Shown here piece after piece: positions 23,097 through 36,737 of a stretch of DNA of 64,000 nucleotides. This stretch comes from Camillea tinctor (lineage: Eukaryota > Ascomycota > Sordariomycetes > Xylariales > Xylariaceae). The position numbers and the translations under genes are program-made. The stretch lies in the NCBI GenBank assembly GCA_022578605.1, contig MU394099.1, positions 124,391 to 188,390 of the forward strand, read 5' to 3'. The notes beneath the pieces were generated by a model. It searched no databases and was not told where the DNA came from. It saw nothing but the letters and a program-made list of their open reading frames with translations. Every line of letters starts with the position of its first letter. Positions within the stretch are counted from its first letter, which is position 1.

Positions 23097-25730
23097 TGCG
23101 CAGCACTGGCAGTAGTGTACATCCATAGATACATCTCACTCTCTCTGTCTGCCTCTGCATGCCCAAGTTTTAACCAATCTTGAAACCCATAAGTTGGGCT
23201 ATCGACGCCACCTTGTTTTTTTATTTTATTTTAATTTTTTAAGGATCATTAGGCAAGTAGTGTAGGAATACGGCAATTTTGTGATCGTCGACACGCACCG
23301 AGCTACGAAAACAGAACTGGGTTACTAGTTCGGGGAAATAAAATAAAATAAAAGCAGCAGAAGAAAAGAAGAAGGAAAAAAAGAAGCACAGATGACATTC
23401 AAAGCTCAACTTACATTACCGTAGCGTAGGCGGTGTTCGCTCGTGTGTCCTATCCGGGAAAAGGCCCATGGGTACGAAAGCCCATTCGCTCAGGCGGCGC
23501 GCCTTGAAGCCTCCCGAAGCGGCGTGTTTCCGTCCTGCCCGTCGTTTAAGTGTGTGGTGGGTGTCCACTTTTGATGTCATGCCAATGAGCGGCGAAAAGC
23601 ACTTGGTCAAGAGGATTTTGATTTCAACTGTATAGCCCATCTAGAGAAGGGGGCCGTCCGTGACGAGTCAAGGAGAGGAGAGTCAGTCGGTCAGAGAGAC
23701 AGAGAGTGAGTTTTTGGCTATACCGGCGAAATAAACTTTCGGTTAAGCCCTTGGAATGTTGAATGACCACTACAGGTTTTTTTCCCTCTCTTATTCTTGT
23801 GTATGTTTGTGTGTCTCTTATTAGTGTTTGGTACGACTCCACAGCGAATGGCTTTTGGTGGATTGAAATCAAGAGATATTGACTCACGCAACCTATCACT
23901 ACTAACTTTTGCAACTTACATTAACTATAGACTAATCGAGTGATCTAGATTTGCGGTATAAAAAGAAAGTAATAAGTAGGGTTGGGGTGTGATATGTAAT
24001 GTAGTTTGATAAAGTTATAGAGCAAGAAAAGGAAAATGCCAGGGATTTCTTTTTTTTCTTTTGGCGGCGTCAACGGTTCTCTTCGCACATACACATACCA
24101 CATGTTATCTATCTTCTCGGGCACTGTTGCTTACCGCCTAAGCTGATGAAAGTAACGGAAAGTTGGTGGCTCAACCCACCATAAAAAGACGACCGGACTC
24201 TATGCTATTGGCTTAAAGCGGCCTCATCAAAATTGAACACGGCTGCGGCTTGCCACAAAGGTCGACTCGCCCAGGAAGGCCGCATGTTGCTAAGTGGTCA
24301 CCCCCAAGACTTAATGGGAATATTGCGTATAGTACGGTTATCCTGTGGACTTTAGCCTCTTCGGTACTAGACACCAACGACGCCCTTTTTTGGCGCAGCT
24401 TGGGGGACCCATACATATTGGTGGCTATCACACTACCTACCTACTACTCCGTATACTAACCTAGGTAGTTCTACACTAGGTTATGTACGCTGTATGTAAT
24501 GTAATGTATGAATGTATTTATATGCTCCCTTCCTACGATAGCAAACAGAGGGATAAAACCTGAAAATAGAAAAAAAGCAAGACCAGAAACCGGAGCTAGC
24601 ACCGTCGCGGTGGACCAAACAAAACCAAAGAAAGGTCAGCCCGTCCGGGGGCTAGCATGTGCGTAGCTTACGAAGATAAGTCGTGGAAAGGGAATGGATG
24701 ATTGAATGCACGATGCTTGGCTTGTCAGCGAGAGAGGGAACAAGAAAGCTCTCTCGCGTGCGCACGCCTGTCAGACCATTCTGCAGAGCTGATACAGACA
24801 GAGTTGTCATAGTTGTTTTCGTTCTTAAACCACGATGAACTGCAGCTGCTAGTGGCTTCATGATCTCCCCCCTTTTTTTTTCTCCTCCTCCGCTCCGGCT
24901 GCACTTTTGGGAGATATTCGCGAATAAGGTACGCAAAGATCTCAGGTGGTATGGGAAAGTCGGCTACCGAGTGGCAGAGAAGAGGTAGGCTAGGTCCTGT
25001 GTAAGATGTGATTGGCATACTGGGACTAAAGCCGTGTCACTTGGTGGTGGTGACACTACGCTCAAACCTAGCAACTCAGTTTCAATGCCTCCTGTTCTGG
25101 ATGTGACGGACGATGTTAATTAGTTATGATGCATACGGCTTGTGCTCTGCCCTGGGTGACAACGATGGACATGGACGGACGATTCCTAGATCAGGCTGGG
25201 TTAGTACAACAACAATAACTGTGTACGGTACGTCGCCCATTATTTGCTCTAATCTGCAGTCGAAAGGGATTGGCATGCTGGCCTTGCCTAGTTATTAGGA
25301 CATCCCATCACATCTTGCTCGGATTTGAAATTGATTGACTGACTGAATCACTTTCCGATGAAATCCTTACACCGAGACATCTCATGCAGGAGAATAACGA
25401 GTCATTACCAAGGTTTAAACAGCTTTTTTTTCTCTTTGCCCCGGACGGACCGACCAGCCACATGGTCCGAGGTCGTCATCGCTGTGGATTTTCTCAGGAG
25501 CGACGATCCAATAAAGATATGGTCTAGCGGACCGGGAATCTATCGAGAGACGAGTTGGTGGATGTAAGACAGAGCGTCAAAGTAGCAGTGAAGGAGACCG
25601 CCCTAGATGTGGTTGGATTGCACTATCTTTTAATTCGCCCAGCCTGCAACTCAGCCTAGTTCTGCTCCGGTTACATACCTATAATATGTTAAACTTGGGT
25701 ACTTACATATTATATCTTCAACCTAACTAG

Positions 25731-25773
25731 GGATGGGGATAGGATGGAGATGTGGATGGGGATGGGGATGGGG
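25731..25773 (+). repeat. GGGGAT/GGATGG-type minisatellite
   Basis: G-rich strand made of GGGAT, GGATGG and GATGGG units with a late run of three GGGGAT copies. Four or more G-runs lie within 40 bp, so the strand could form a G-quadruplex; this was not tested. Confidence 0.65.
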
Positions 25774-28700
25774 GTTACAACACCAGTGCCAGTGCACTGC
25801 CCAGCGCTTATATTGAGAGCATTCCTCATATTATTACCGTGCTGTCTATAATGAGTTGTAGTTTTGAGTTGGCAGTGCCCCTCTTCCCCTTCCACCACTA
25901 GACTAGACAGCGGCATTACTATGTCCACAGGTATAATATGGATATTAAGATAGGTTAAGTTAAAGTAAAGTAGATATCTAATGCCATTATTCTTGCTCAC
26001 ATCTTACATACATACATAGATAACACTTAGGTTAGATTAGTTCCTCTAACCGATCTTCTCTCTTGATATTATGTATCTCTCCTGGTTGGTGGCTAATTAC
26101 CCATCTAGTGTACACTACTACATACGTATTCACGGTGAACTTGCTGTTTTCTATCAAGAACTTAGACTACGTAACATGAGAACAATTCTATCGTTAGTAT
26201 CATTAATACCTACTGTAGTAATGTACCCCGTGCGAACCACAAAACCACCCCTGCTTCCTGACACTACCTACACTCACTGTCTCTTGTCTGTTCTCTCTCG
26301 CGCTCGGGGCAGGTAAAACGGTTCACGACCTCACCGTAACATCTCAAACGGGGAGAGACAGGGGTGTCTCTATCGCGATCTGCTAATGAACATCCTACAC
26401 TACATAGCTAAGAAACGATAGGTCGGACCGGGATCAAGCCTCTCTGCATTTTCTAAGTAGGTACGTCGCTAGGTAACCAGGCCCTTAAAGGTCAAGGACT
26501 TCATTTGCAGGACATCTGGATCGCTCTGACGTTCCATCCATTACCCCCAATCTCACTATCTACGCAATATACTCCAGCATATGACTCGCCAACGCCCCTT
26601 CTGGATCAATCCTGAACATCTCGGCGGGCTTAGCGGTCCTTGTCGGTGACCCTCGGCCGGTGCTTTCGTGCCGAGACGGCCTGAGACCTTGCTATCTCTC
26701 CCAAACCAATACCGACAAACATCACACTTTTTCCCAAGTGGAGTAGCACGAGGCCATCCTCTCTGATACTGCGTACGCATCCGAGTGGTTATCACTAAAA
26801 AGGAAGATGCCACAACTACCTATAGCACCGGGGTCAGGATGACCACAATTTTTAGCAAAGTGGCATCCATCTGGAGCCCACATCATAATACCCAACATCA
26901 CGATCAAATGGTGGTTCTTTTTCGTCCCCTCCTAAAACAGAAACGTCTCTAAGCCTTGCACAAGCCATTCGTTCAACATTTGTACATGCCCTACTAGTAT
27001 AGATGCGAGCTAGCATCTTGCAGGATCATGGATTGCGTTACGAGGGGTCTATCATCAACTACTGGTATCAGCGCATGATCTCACACCGGCATAGGCTTGT
27101 CTCGAGAGGCGCATGGCAATACGACCGACGGGATATTGGTTGATAATGATGATTATTATGATGATTCAGCAGCCCTAACAAGATGAGGCAGATGTGCCTA
27201 CATATACCTAGTCCATATCCCTCCAAACGCCAAGCCAGGGAGGAAATATGTACAATACATCTTCATACATAGTGTAGATGCCATCGTTATGAGAGAGAGC
27301 CGATATGATTTGCCCGGAGCCAAGGAGATACAGTATAAACTGCCTATTGATCATCCTGAAAAGCCACACATCATAGCATATAGACCGTTCACCCTGACAC
27401 ATGCACATGCACACGCAAAGAGTGATATTGAATAATTCAGCTGGATGGTTAGGATCTGGATAATTCACAGTGACAGGTGACTTAGTAACGGATCAAAAGC
27501 ACCGGAGCATGGTAAAGAATGGGAGATCCTTTTGGGGGGGTTCGGTTCCATTCACACCCCTTTTCTTACCGGATCATCGAAGATTCGCAAGATCTCTCTT
27601 CGAGTCAGAGGTCCTGGAATGAAACACGACCTACTTACCCTATCGTGGCAATTGATAACAAAGGGCCATCGATGATGAATGCAGGGCAATCTACCTAGCG
27701 GTACCATGTGCCACCGGTATCCAAAACACCTTGCTGCCAAGAAAAATCCTGTGTGCTCCCCTTTCGCAACATTCAAAAATCTTGAACTGCTACATTAAAC
27801 GACGCCCGAGACCCTATTAGTCCTAGGGAGACTCGAAAGAGAGAGAGAAAAGAGGGCTTTCAAACATGTTTTTTTATTATTATCTCACTCACCCGTTGTT
27901 TTGCATTTGCAGCGGTGCAAGGCGGTCACAAGGTAGGTAATAAGTTCTCGATATAGACGACCCTTAGCTGCCCGACGCGGCAAGTCGATCAAATCCTGCC
28001 GGTTCCTCGGCCAATCATGAGTGTAATGAACATGTTTCGAAGTCATTCAAGGGCATTTTGGTTGCTAGTCAGCCGCCTTGTGCTGATTGGTTGACCGGTG
28101 CCCATTTTCTTTCTCTTTTCGTCCTTTTTATTCTCACTCACTCACGCGCGCCTCTTTTGAAATAGCCCATTAGCATGGGTCTAACTCTTCCTGAAAAAGT
28201 GTTGAACCCCCCATCATGCCACACGGCTTGCACCGATAATGCCTCCGGCACTAGGGCCTGTTCACTTATATTGACACTACTGGTCTCCATTGGCACGTCT
28301 CCGAGCTGGGCCATCATTCCCCGGGAAGGCGGTGGGTGATGAGATCTCGCCGAATCTTCCATCTTCCTTGTCCAGCTATGTATGTAACTTACCTAGTTAG
28401 ATAGTTACCACACACTCACACACTCACACATACACACCATCTGAACCATGAACCTATTCCAATTTTCTTCAAAGGATGATCATGATTCGGGTTTCCGTAG
28501 CAGCCGAGGGAATTTGCCTCGTCCTGTCACAAATCATCAATTTGATCATGCTCGCCTCGGCGGGCAGAGCAGCGAGGATCTGCAGGCATTCTTTTCAACG
28601 GTGGTAATTAATGACGCCGTTCCGAAAGTCCTACGCTCATGACTTACATACATTACCACCACACACATACCTAGTGAAAGGGCGAACGCGAGCGCGAACG

Positions 28701-31700
28701 AACGGACGAACGAGCGTGTAGCCTTCTTTTCTACTAATAACGTTGTCACAGGTTATGCGGAATAACCTTAGACTATGTAGTTGTAGGTAACAGGTAATAT
28801 ACCCCCTCCACAATGTTCGAGGGGTAAGCAGATAAAATGGTGTACATAACCAGCAACCAAGAGGAGAAGAAAAAATGTATTTTTACTTCTCGAACCGGAT
28901 TAGTCCCGGTCCCCAGGTCGCCGGGACACTGCATTTTTTTCTTTTTTAACAACTCCGTATGTATACATATAGAGTAGTTCTATCCATTTTTTGTTCACAA
29001 AGTTCACTTTCTCTCTCCCCCTTGCCTTCCCCTCCCCCCCCCCCTCAACACGATCACGCGAGACGCGTCAGGAGAGGAAAGAGAAAAGCGAAGCGAGGAA
29101 CAGGGGTTTTAATAGCAGTGAAAAGCGTGATATGTATGTGTGGTGTACACACAGTAAAGTATATTATTGCATAGAAGATGAAAAGAAAGAGCTTGCAGCA
29201 GAGCAAGCATGGTTGCTGCTTATTCCATACATGCATAGTACATTACTTACAACAATTTGACTAGGTTAGTTTAGACAGCCCAGTTCAAAGAGTTGGGGAC
29301 CTGACCCAGAAAAAAAAACCTCGTGGCCCGGCGGTTTTCTTCCCTCCCTGGACCAATGATGATCCCGGCAATGAGGATTTTGGTTATGCTGACCTCACGT
29401 TCTGGTACGAGTATAGACATGCGTGGTTACTATATCAAGACTTTACATACCTACCCAGCTAGTCAGGGTGGAGTATCATACATAGTAGTGTCGTGATGGT
29501 TTTTTTTTTTTTGAGGGTTGTTTTATTTCGGAGCCTATTCTATCCACGCGGCTTTTTTTTGGTGTCGTTTTTTTCTTCCATCATCTTCGTATTATTCTAA
29601 GTGATTCTTTGTAGACTGTCCCTCTCTCTTTTTTTTTCTTTTGTACATAGCCCTTTTTAATTTAGCGTGCGGCCCAAGGACGGAGAACTGGGTAACTAGG
29701 TCTGCTTAGGTAGTAGTAGTAGTAGTTTTTTTTTAACTGGTAAATCCCCTGCACCATCTCGTTTCCGAATCGCACATCAAATTGTGAGATCATTTCCATC
29801 TTAGAACAACCACTCACACTTAACTCAACTCCAAACTCCATAACTTGCATACGACACAGCTTGCCCGATTCTCTCTCCTTGTAGTTAACTTGTAGTTTTA
29901 ACCCCTCGCACGAACAAACCCCCCTTCCCTTCCCCACCATCACGGTGGTGATGATGTTAATGACGATAAATCTATGTAGATAGATAGGTACCTACTGTTA
30001 TTGTCCTCTTTCTCTCCCTTGCGATCTTCATACTCTAGCTCCTACAGCAATTTCCTGACTCATACGCTATTCCTTGGTCTAATACCCGATCCCAGATCTA
30101 ATAGTGTGTTTCTTGATCATTGTTTTGCCTCTATCCTCGTATGCGCATGTGCGTGTGCGTATGTGTGCGGAATGTTATGTGGATGAAAAAGAGTCTAAGA
30201 TAGGTAAGGTGACTACCTAGACTGACTCTTTTTTCTTTCTTTCTTCCCTACCTGCCACATTGGAAATCGTGAGGGGGAGAGGTACATAATAATAATAATA
30301 ATAAAAAGGGGGGCGCGCGCTACCGGGGGTCATCGGTTTCGTAACTTTCGCTCGCGTGAGAGCGGAGCCCTTTTTCCCCATCTCTTTCTTAGTGTACCTA
30401 TGTAGTGCAAAGAGAAAGAGATGTACTTACATTCTCATCAAGTTCCTCCCCCGTCTCAAAGTGAGAATGAACAAAAAAGATACATACATAATTGTATTCT
30501 GTTCAATGGGCTCGGCTCGGCTGCATAATACCTAGGTAGTAGTCTTGATTTGTACTCTGAACGGAACAGAAAAGCCTCCATTCCTTGATGAAGAGCAGCA
30601 TAAGAAGCGAAGGAAGGGGGCAAAAGCCGAGGAACCTCGTCAAATCATCAAAGCCACCTTCAGCCTACGCAAAACTCCCGCCTCCCTAACACTACACTTA
30701 CTAGAAGCAGGCTTCGCCCGCGTCTAACTTACAACAGGCATTTTTATCTGATATTAACTAGTTATTTATTTTTTTCGTTATTATATTTTATTTTATTTTT
30801 AATTCTCGGTTCCCTATTCCTTGCCCACCCCTTGCGGTCTTTTTTGTCCCGCTTCCCTCCTTGCTTTCGTCCTTGTCCTAGTTAGCGATTACGACACGAC
30901 CATTTATCCTTCCTGGCCGGCCCCAGCCATGTTCTGTCCCGCCGCTGCCTAGGTATCTCTTTCTCTGGGGCGTTTGTGTCTTGGTCGCCGTGGCGCTTCA
31001 AGCGGCTGAGCTCACACTGCTTTGCTCACGGGCTACCCTATTCCATCATCGTCAATTTTGTGTCTGTCTCTTGGCTTGGTGGTGGCCAGCCCCCCCATCC
31101 CCTCCTTTTTAAACAACCCCCCCCCCTTCCTTTTGAAATTTCATTATGTCCCACTACGGCTACGACCACGACCGCGCAACTGGCCAAGACCCCCAAGTCT
31201 TATGTTTGAACTAAGCTGGGATCTATCTGATCATGTCGCCCTGCGTCGTGTTCCAAACCGGCATAGTAATCCCATCGTAGACGGCGCTTCACCATCACCA
31301 TCATCGTCATCATCGTATCCGTCGATCCAGACTGGTTCCGGTCTCCTTCCCCCCCTTCTTTGGCCCACGGCTTGTGTTGGCCTCGTCTAGCAAATGACTT
31401 ACACCCCTAGTTGCGATGCGCATGAGTTGAGGATGGAGCATGCAAGGCGTCCGTCCGATGCCAACCCCTCCCCCTTTTTTTGTATTGAAGGTCGCAATCT
31501 ATCTCGTGTTACCGTCCAGAAAGCTGCTGCACCCCTCAGTGCTACGCTACCCTTCGCGCAGTCGTGATAGAAATCGGGCGTAAAAGCCGGCGAATCCGTC
31601 GAAGGCTTCCATTCTGCAGGGCCCTTATACGGCTACCTACCTAATTGATTGATACCTGCACAACTTTTTTTTCTGGTCGTTTCAAAGACGGAACTATCCT

Positions 31701-34700
31701 GTTCTTTTTTATCCCCTATTCTTTTTTCTTTTGGGATTAGGCACATTCGTCTCGCCCTCACTGAAGATCTCGTTTGCTGACGCTGCTTACCGCTGTAATC
31801 CCGTCCGACTGAGAAGGCGTGGGAAGGAAATCTGGCTCATGTGAAATTAACGTGAAGGCTGCCCATGCTCTGACCTCCGAAAGGAAGCGATCCAAATGAT
31901 GCGTGACGTCAACTTATGCTATTTGACTTATTTCTCATCCAAACCAGCTTCCCTTTCGTGACGTCTCTTGATCGTCCCCCCTCTAACTAAACCCCAACGA
32001 AAAGATGATGGAGGCGATATTGCCATCCAGCAAGCCCGGCCATGGCTTACAGTCTCGTGTTTCTCATATTATCCACTTGGTTGTTACGACGCATCGTGCT
32101 CAGCGCCAACTTTAGCCCAGTCTTTCTCCAGCTAGCCCTTGCGCGCAATGCATTCTGCTCTAGATTAAAGAGAGAGGATACGGTGTACTAACACTAGATG
32201 TCGACCATGTAGGCATCTAACTTATATCAGGTCTCCGGCTTACTCCCCCGTAGGCGTTCTTGGCGCCGCACTAGCTCTCGGGAGAATAGAATCCTACATT
32301 CTTAGAGCCTCGCCATTTGCCGTTGCGGAGGCGGCTTACTCCAGGTATCTATCTACAAAATAGTATGGTACAGGCCTGGGATTGGGTTGGAGCAGTGTGG
32401 GCGGTTGGCTGCGTCTTTTGCACCGCAGGGAAGGATAAGAGAAACCTCACGTCATATACATATCCCGAGAGAGGTTAACCGAATAGTGTGGATAACGCCG
32501 CTCAGTCGCCGGCTTTTGTATTCTTTGGGCAAGGTCCGCATCTTGTTGGTCAGCATGGGAAGGTGACCGATGAGAATTACGAAGAAAGGGTGGGAAGGGA
32601 TATCAACCAAAACCTCCCAACAAGGCATAACAAATCGACTTTGTCATGATACACGGATCAGAGGTTGTCAGACTAGCTGTGTGAACAGTCCATATCAGCT
32701 TTCAAATATTCGTTTTCCTTCATACGCGATCGCGGTGAGGTTTCCGTAGAGCCGAAACTCCAGCTATAGGGTGAAATAGAATACATTACGCTTCACGCCA
32801 GCAACCCTGATATCAGTTCGGGACTCGATATGGACTCTTCTTATGTGCTTATCTTACGAAAAAATGTCGAAGCGATGGTATAACTACGCACCAGTTGTGG
32901 TGTATAAGCCCTTTAGAAATCGTATGATAATTTTCTCTTTGTTGAATTTTACTAAACATGATCATAGGTCAAATCACACATAACATATCCAAAAGTCCTA
33001 AGGTGCCTCTATCTTAGTTGTCCGTGGTTTATAACGACTTTCTACAACTCCTATTTATATCCTCATTCGTTCCCTCAACTTAGTATACGAGTAAGTAACA
33101 GAATATAATTGCCAGATAGCATTATTACATATACGTGATTTCCGTGGCTCCTATTCCCGGGTGGGTATGTGAGGAAATGCGCCTTATGATGATTCAACTG
33201 TGACCAGAAACCTGTCTCTTTGAAACAATAAGCATATAACTTCTAGTAAATCTATTCTATACCTAATGGTGCCTTTGTCAGTAGGCTATCCCATGTGCAT
33301 ATTTAATGAATAACCAACAGTGGTAATACACCTAAATGTTATAAGCTATATATATTTGCGGGTATGATGTTATGTAGTCGCATTTAAAGACTGTTGATGT
33401 GTTCCCGGGCTAGCATGTTGCGTCATCCCCTTTCAAATATCTTAAAAGTAACAAAATAGATATAGCGAGTAATTACACTAATAGAAATAGAATATAGGAA
33501 TCATAGAGCCTTGCTATTTCTTGATGTTCTTAGGCTAGAGACCATTGACTTGAAAATTTTCGCGGGACCGAATATTATTACACTATCCACAGTCCAGAAG
33601 CGACGACGACTGCTGGAGCCTTCTGTAAAACGGTGACGCCGTCCGGACAAAGTAGAGACATTTCCATTACAATTTTAAGCAGAAAACAGGAAATTACAAT
33701 GAGCCCGCGTCGAATGGTCAAGAGGAGTGACAGCATTTCATCTCTACAGGCTTTCTGAGCGTGTATTATCCCCTCTGAACACTGTAGTGGACTATACGTA
33801 AATCTCAAGACAACGAACGTCTTTTTATCTCTACGCTTGAAGGAGTCATGGTGGGTTTTTCTTCGATGGTTAGCATCGATGAATCTATACTGCAGCAAGA
33901 AAGTATATTTAACATACGTTCAACAGACATTATTTAGAGATGCGAAGCTGAAACCCCCCTTTATTTTATCGTTTTAGCATCTCATCTGTTTTCAAACATG
34001 ACTTATGCTCCTCACTCTCCATCCTCGGATAGTTGAACTTAGGAAATCGGAGTATATATCATAGTATATCGAATATTCATGAATTAAAGACCCCATTCGT
34101 TGGATATATTCTGGTCATTTCCCTAGCTTTCCAAATAACTGAATAGAACAGCTCACATTTACGACCTCAATTCGTCCGAAATGAGTACCAAAAGACATTA
34201 TAAAGAAAATAATTTTCGGCACCCCCTCCATTTACCCAAATCCACATCTAAGTCCAAACCCGCACAGAGAATGGCATGGATTATAAGGGACGAGTCGATG
34301 GTATCAGTATATGGGGATATATGACACAACAGGAAAACAAAGTATATAGGTTAAAGCAAATAGCTACACTAACTCACATCGCCGACGGCTCGCTACCTCC
34401 TTCTCCTTACCGGATGCGACCCTTGAAGTTTCTTGCCCATTCCCACCAGCTCTCTACTATTAGCACACCTACGACCTAGCAAAGCATAAAACCGCTAGCT
34501 TCGATACCTCGGTAGGCCGAGAAGTTATAAGAGGAGGAAACAGGATGGGTAGACATATGGCATGCGAGACCTCCCTTTCTCTGGAGTATGGACATGAACA
34601 CGCCAAACGCAGTCGAAGGCAACCTGGCTCGCGAGCTTACATACATGTCACGTCCGAACTTGAACAAACTTCCCATCGACTAGTTTGTTTTGTTCAGAGG

Positions 34701-35172
34701 CCGTGGTAGAGAACTTCTTTCACATGCCACCCCTTTATTACTTATGCACACACACACATCTAGGCTATAGGGGAAAGGAAAAAGGAGCCGGCCACCACTG
34801 CCGTAAACGAGACGGGAAAAAAGACGTAAAGGAGGACCTGCCCAAGCGGACATTCTTTTTCTGAGTTTGACGGAAAGCTGTAATATAAGTGCCTAATTAA
34901 CCGATCCTTTGTGTTTGTATGGGAGTGTTTTGTGTAAATGCAAGCCTACCTCCCTCCCAGTTTACCGATATATTTCTACTCCTTCGACATGTCTGCGGCA
35001 TAGCATATTTTCTGCTAGCTTGTGTACCTGCTACAGGCTCTTCATGGCCCGTTATTTCTCTTATCTATTACATTTTCCGTCGTCTCATCTGACGCTTTGT
35101 GACCGATCATGTTACGTCAGAATGACTCAGCAGGCTCTAGTATTTAGTCCCCTTTTTGGGTTTCATCATTAG

Positions 35173-35209
<37 letters not shown>
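35173..35209 (+). repeat. compound microsatellite (CT)n(CA)n
   Basis: About nine CT units passing directly into about nine CA units. Noncoding. Confidence 0.9.
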
Positions 35210-36117
35210 GCAGATAGCACAATAAAGACCATTGTGCCCAGTGTCCCGTGTGTGGAGGGGGTTATCCCCCACAGATCATCAACGCGAGTTTACTCCGATT
35301 TCCTGACTGACTGGGTGCTCGGAGGGAAAGGAGTGAGTGTGGGTATATAAAGGCTCGTAGATTGTTTGCTTTCGGTAGATAGACGTATAGGTAGGCAGGT
35401 AGGTTTAAATGCCTATAGCCATCTATAGTTCATAATAGTCACAGCTAATCAGACAACCTCCTCCTGCTCGGGAATATACGTACTCATACAACTTTCAGAA
35501 GTCCGTGTCAAAACCCTCCCTTCTGCACTCCCCTTTATCTAACCCCCCTGATCTATATAATTCATCTACGTACCTATATACTTATTTAATTGACTCACTT
35601 ATCTAACCTTACGTACCATAAAAACCTTCAAAAATCCCCTGCTATCTGCAGGTACGCAAAGAACAAACCTCATTTCCGAGACCCTTGAATAGCCTACCTA
35701 CCTAATTCCTATCAAATGCGCCAGGTGTTCGACATAACCCAACCTCAAGAAGCCCGTGAAACGCCTTTAATCGCTTTCCACGAGATCTTTAGGCCAGTAT
35801 TTAATCCCCGTTTACTAGTTATCGTATCGCTCCCCGTCACTCCATTGTGCATGCCTTACTCCGTACTCACTTTCCAACCTCACCCCCCTATCCCATCAAA
35901 CCCCCCCTCCCCCCCCTACATCGCATCACCTCCCGACACGTTATATACCCATCCATCCATCCATCTATGCCTTTCACCCCCTCCTCTCCCTTTTTTCTGT
36001 CCTTTTCCCAACCTTTCGTTCTCCCCTTACCCCAAACCCCTATACAAAACCCAAAACAAGACGTGAAAAATCCCCACACCACAAACGGCGAACCGGGATT
36101 CGGTTGGGTTTGGTTTC

Positions 36118-36188
36118 GGTTGGCTAGTGTAATGGTTATCACAGCGGATTCTGATTCCGCTAATCTGGGTTCGATTCCCAGGCCGACC
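36118..36188 (+). tRNA. tRNA-Gln (anticodon CTG)
   Basis: A 71-nt cloverleaf without intron. The acceptor stem GGTTGGC pairs with GCCGACC (one G-T pair). The D-arm is GTGTAATGGTTATCAC. The anticodon stem GCGGA/TCCGC encloses the loop TTCTGAT, giving anticodon CTG, which reads CAG. The T-arm CTGGG-TTCGATT-CCCAG contains the internal box B GGTTCGATTCC. CCA is not encoded, as expected in eukaryotes. It is followed within 20 nt by T-runs suitable for RNA polymerase III termination. It lies about 250 bp from the MITE described next. Confidence 0.95.
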
Positions 36189-36206
36189 TTTCATTTATTG
36201 CTTTAA

Positions 36207-36217
36207 TTTTTCTTTTT
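36207..36217 (+). terminator. RNA polymerase III terminator (T-runs)
   Basis: Two runs of five T residues, split by one C, begin 19 nt after the tRNA-Gln 3' end. A longer T-run follows at about 36221. This is the normal Pol III stop signal. Confidence 0.75.
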
Positions 36218-36437
36218 AAATTTTTTTATACCTTTCCTTATCCATTTATTTATTCATTTCTTTGCCTTTTCACTTATTTATTATTTGTTTCATACTAGTT
36301 AATACCATTTATTTAGTCCATATCTTTTTTCTTGCCTTTTTCTTATTTTATTTTATTGATTTATATTAATAAAAAAATTTCAACTCTCGTCCCTTTGTAT
36401 TAGTTAAGCTCGCAATTAATTAATATTAAATAGCATA

Positions 36438-36737
36438 CGGAGAATCCTAGCAGAAGAACCTGCCTGCCAAGAGTCTTGGCATTGTTTCGAACAGCTGCTG
36501 GACAGCTGATCAGCAGGTGTATAATGGCTCAAAATGAAGCCATTGTTAATAGCACTATAATTAAATAATTATACGCTAAATATTTTTGTTTATGATAGCT
36601 AATGCCCACTATAAGCACTAAAAATTATAGCGAGTAAATTATCTACAGCTGCAGGCAGCTGATTGACAGGTGTACCTAGTCCCTGCTAAGAATTGACAAA
36701 AGTCTTGGCAGGCAGGTTCTTTTGCTAGGATTCTCCG
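36438..36737. mobile_element. MITE (TA-flanked, Tc1/mariner-like non-autonomous element)
   Basis: A 300-bp element bounded by 35-bp terminal inverted repeats (36438-36472 and 36703-36737) that differ at one position. The ends read CGGAGAATCCTAGCA and its complement. Each end is flanked by TA (36436-36437 and 36738-36739), the target duplication typical of Tc1/mariner-type elements. The interior is AT-rich, has no coding capacity, and holds a subterminal direct repeat of about 30 bp (36491-36521 and 36645-36674, CAGCTG-rich). Near-identical arms suggest that it moved fairly recently or is selectively conserved. The mobilising transposase is not in this window. Confidence 0.85.

Larger units (their letters stand above)
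14170..36117. other. gene desert of about 22 kb, microsatellite-rich
   Basis: No frame longer than about 125 codons and none with a recognisable domain on either strand. I also looked for exon chains like those solved elsewhere in this window and found none that join. The sequence is not uniformly AT-rich as RIP-degraded repeats are. It is mixed, with many A/T runs, dinucleotide tracts, TACCTAGGTA-type palindromes, repeated TACTCCGTA words and many isolated GTAAGT/ACTTAC strings. It begins at the 5' side of the cyclin gene and ends at a tRNA gene. Possible contents are very long 5' leaders, lncRNAs or spliced noncoding transcripts, but none can be demonstrated from sequence. Confidence 0.6.

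Noticed and set aside
31022..31390. Longest frame in the gene desert (122 codons)
   Set aside because: Pro/Ser-rich low-complexity sequence from C-rich DNA, no domain, no supporting splice partners.
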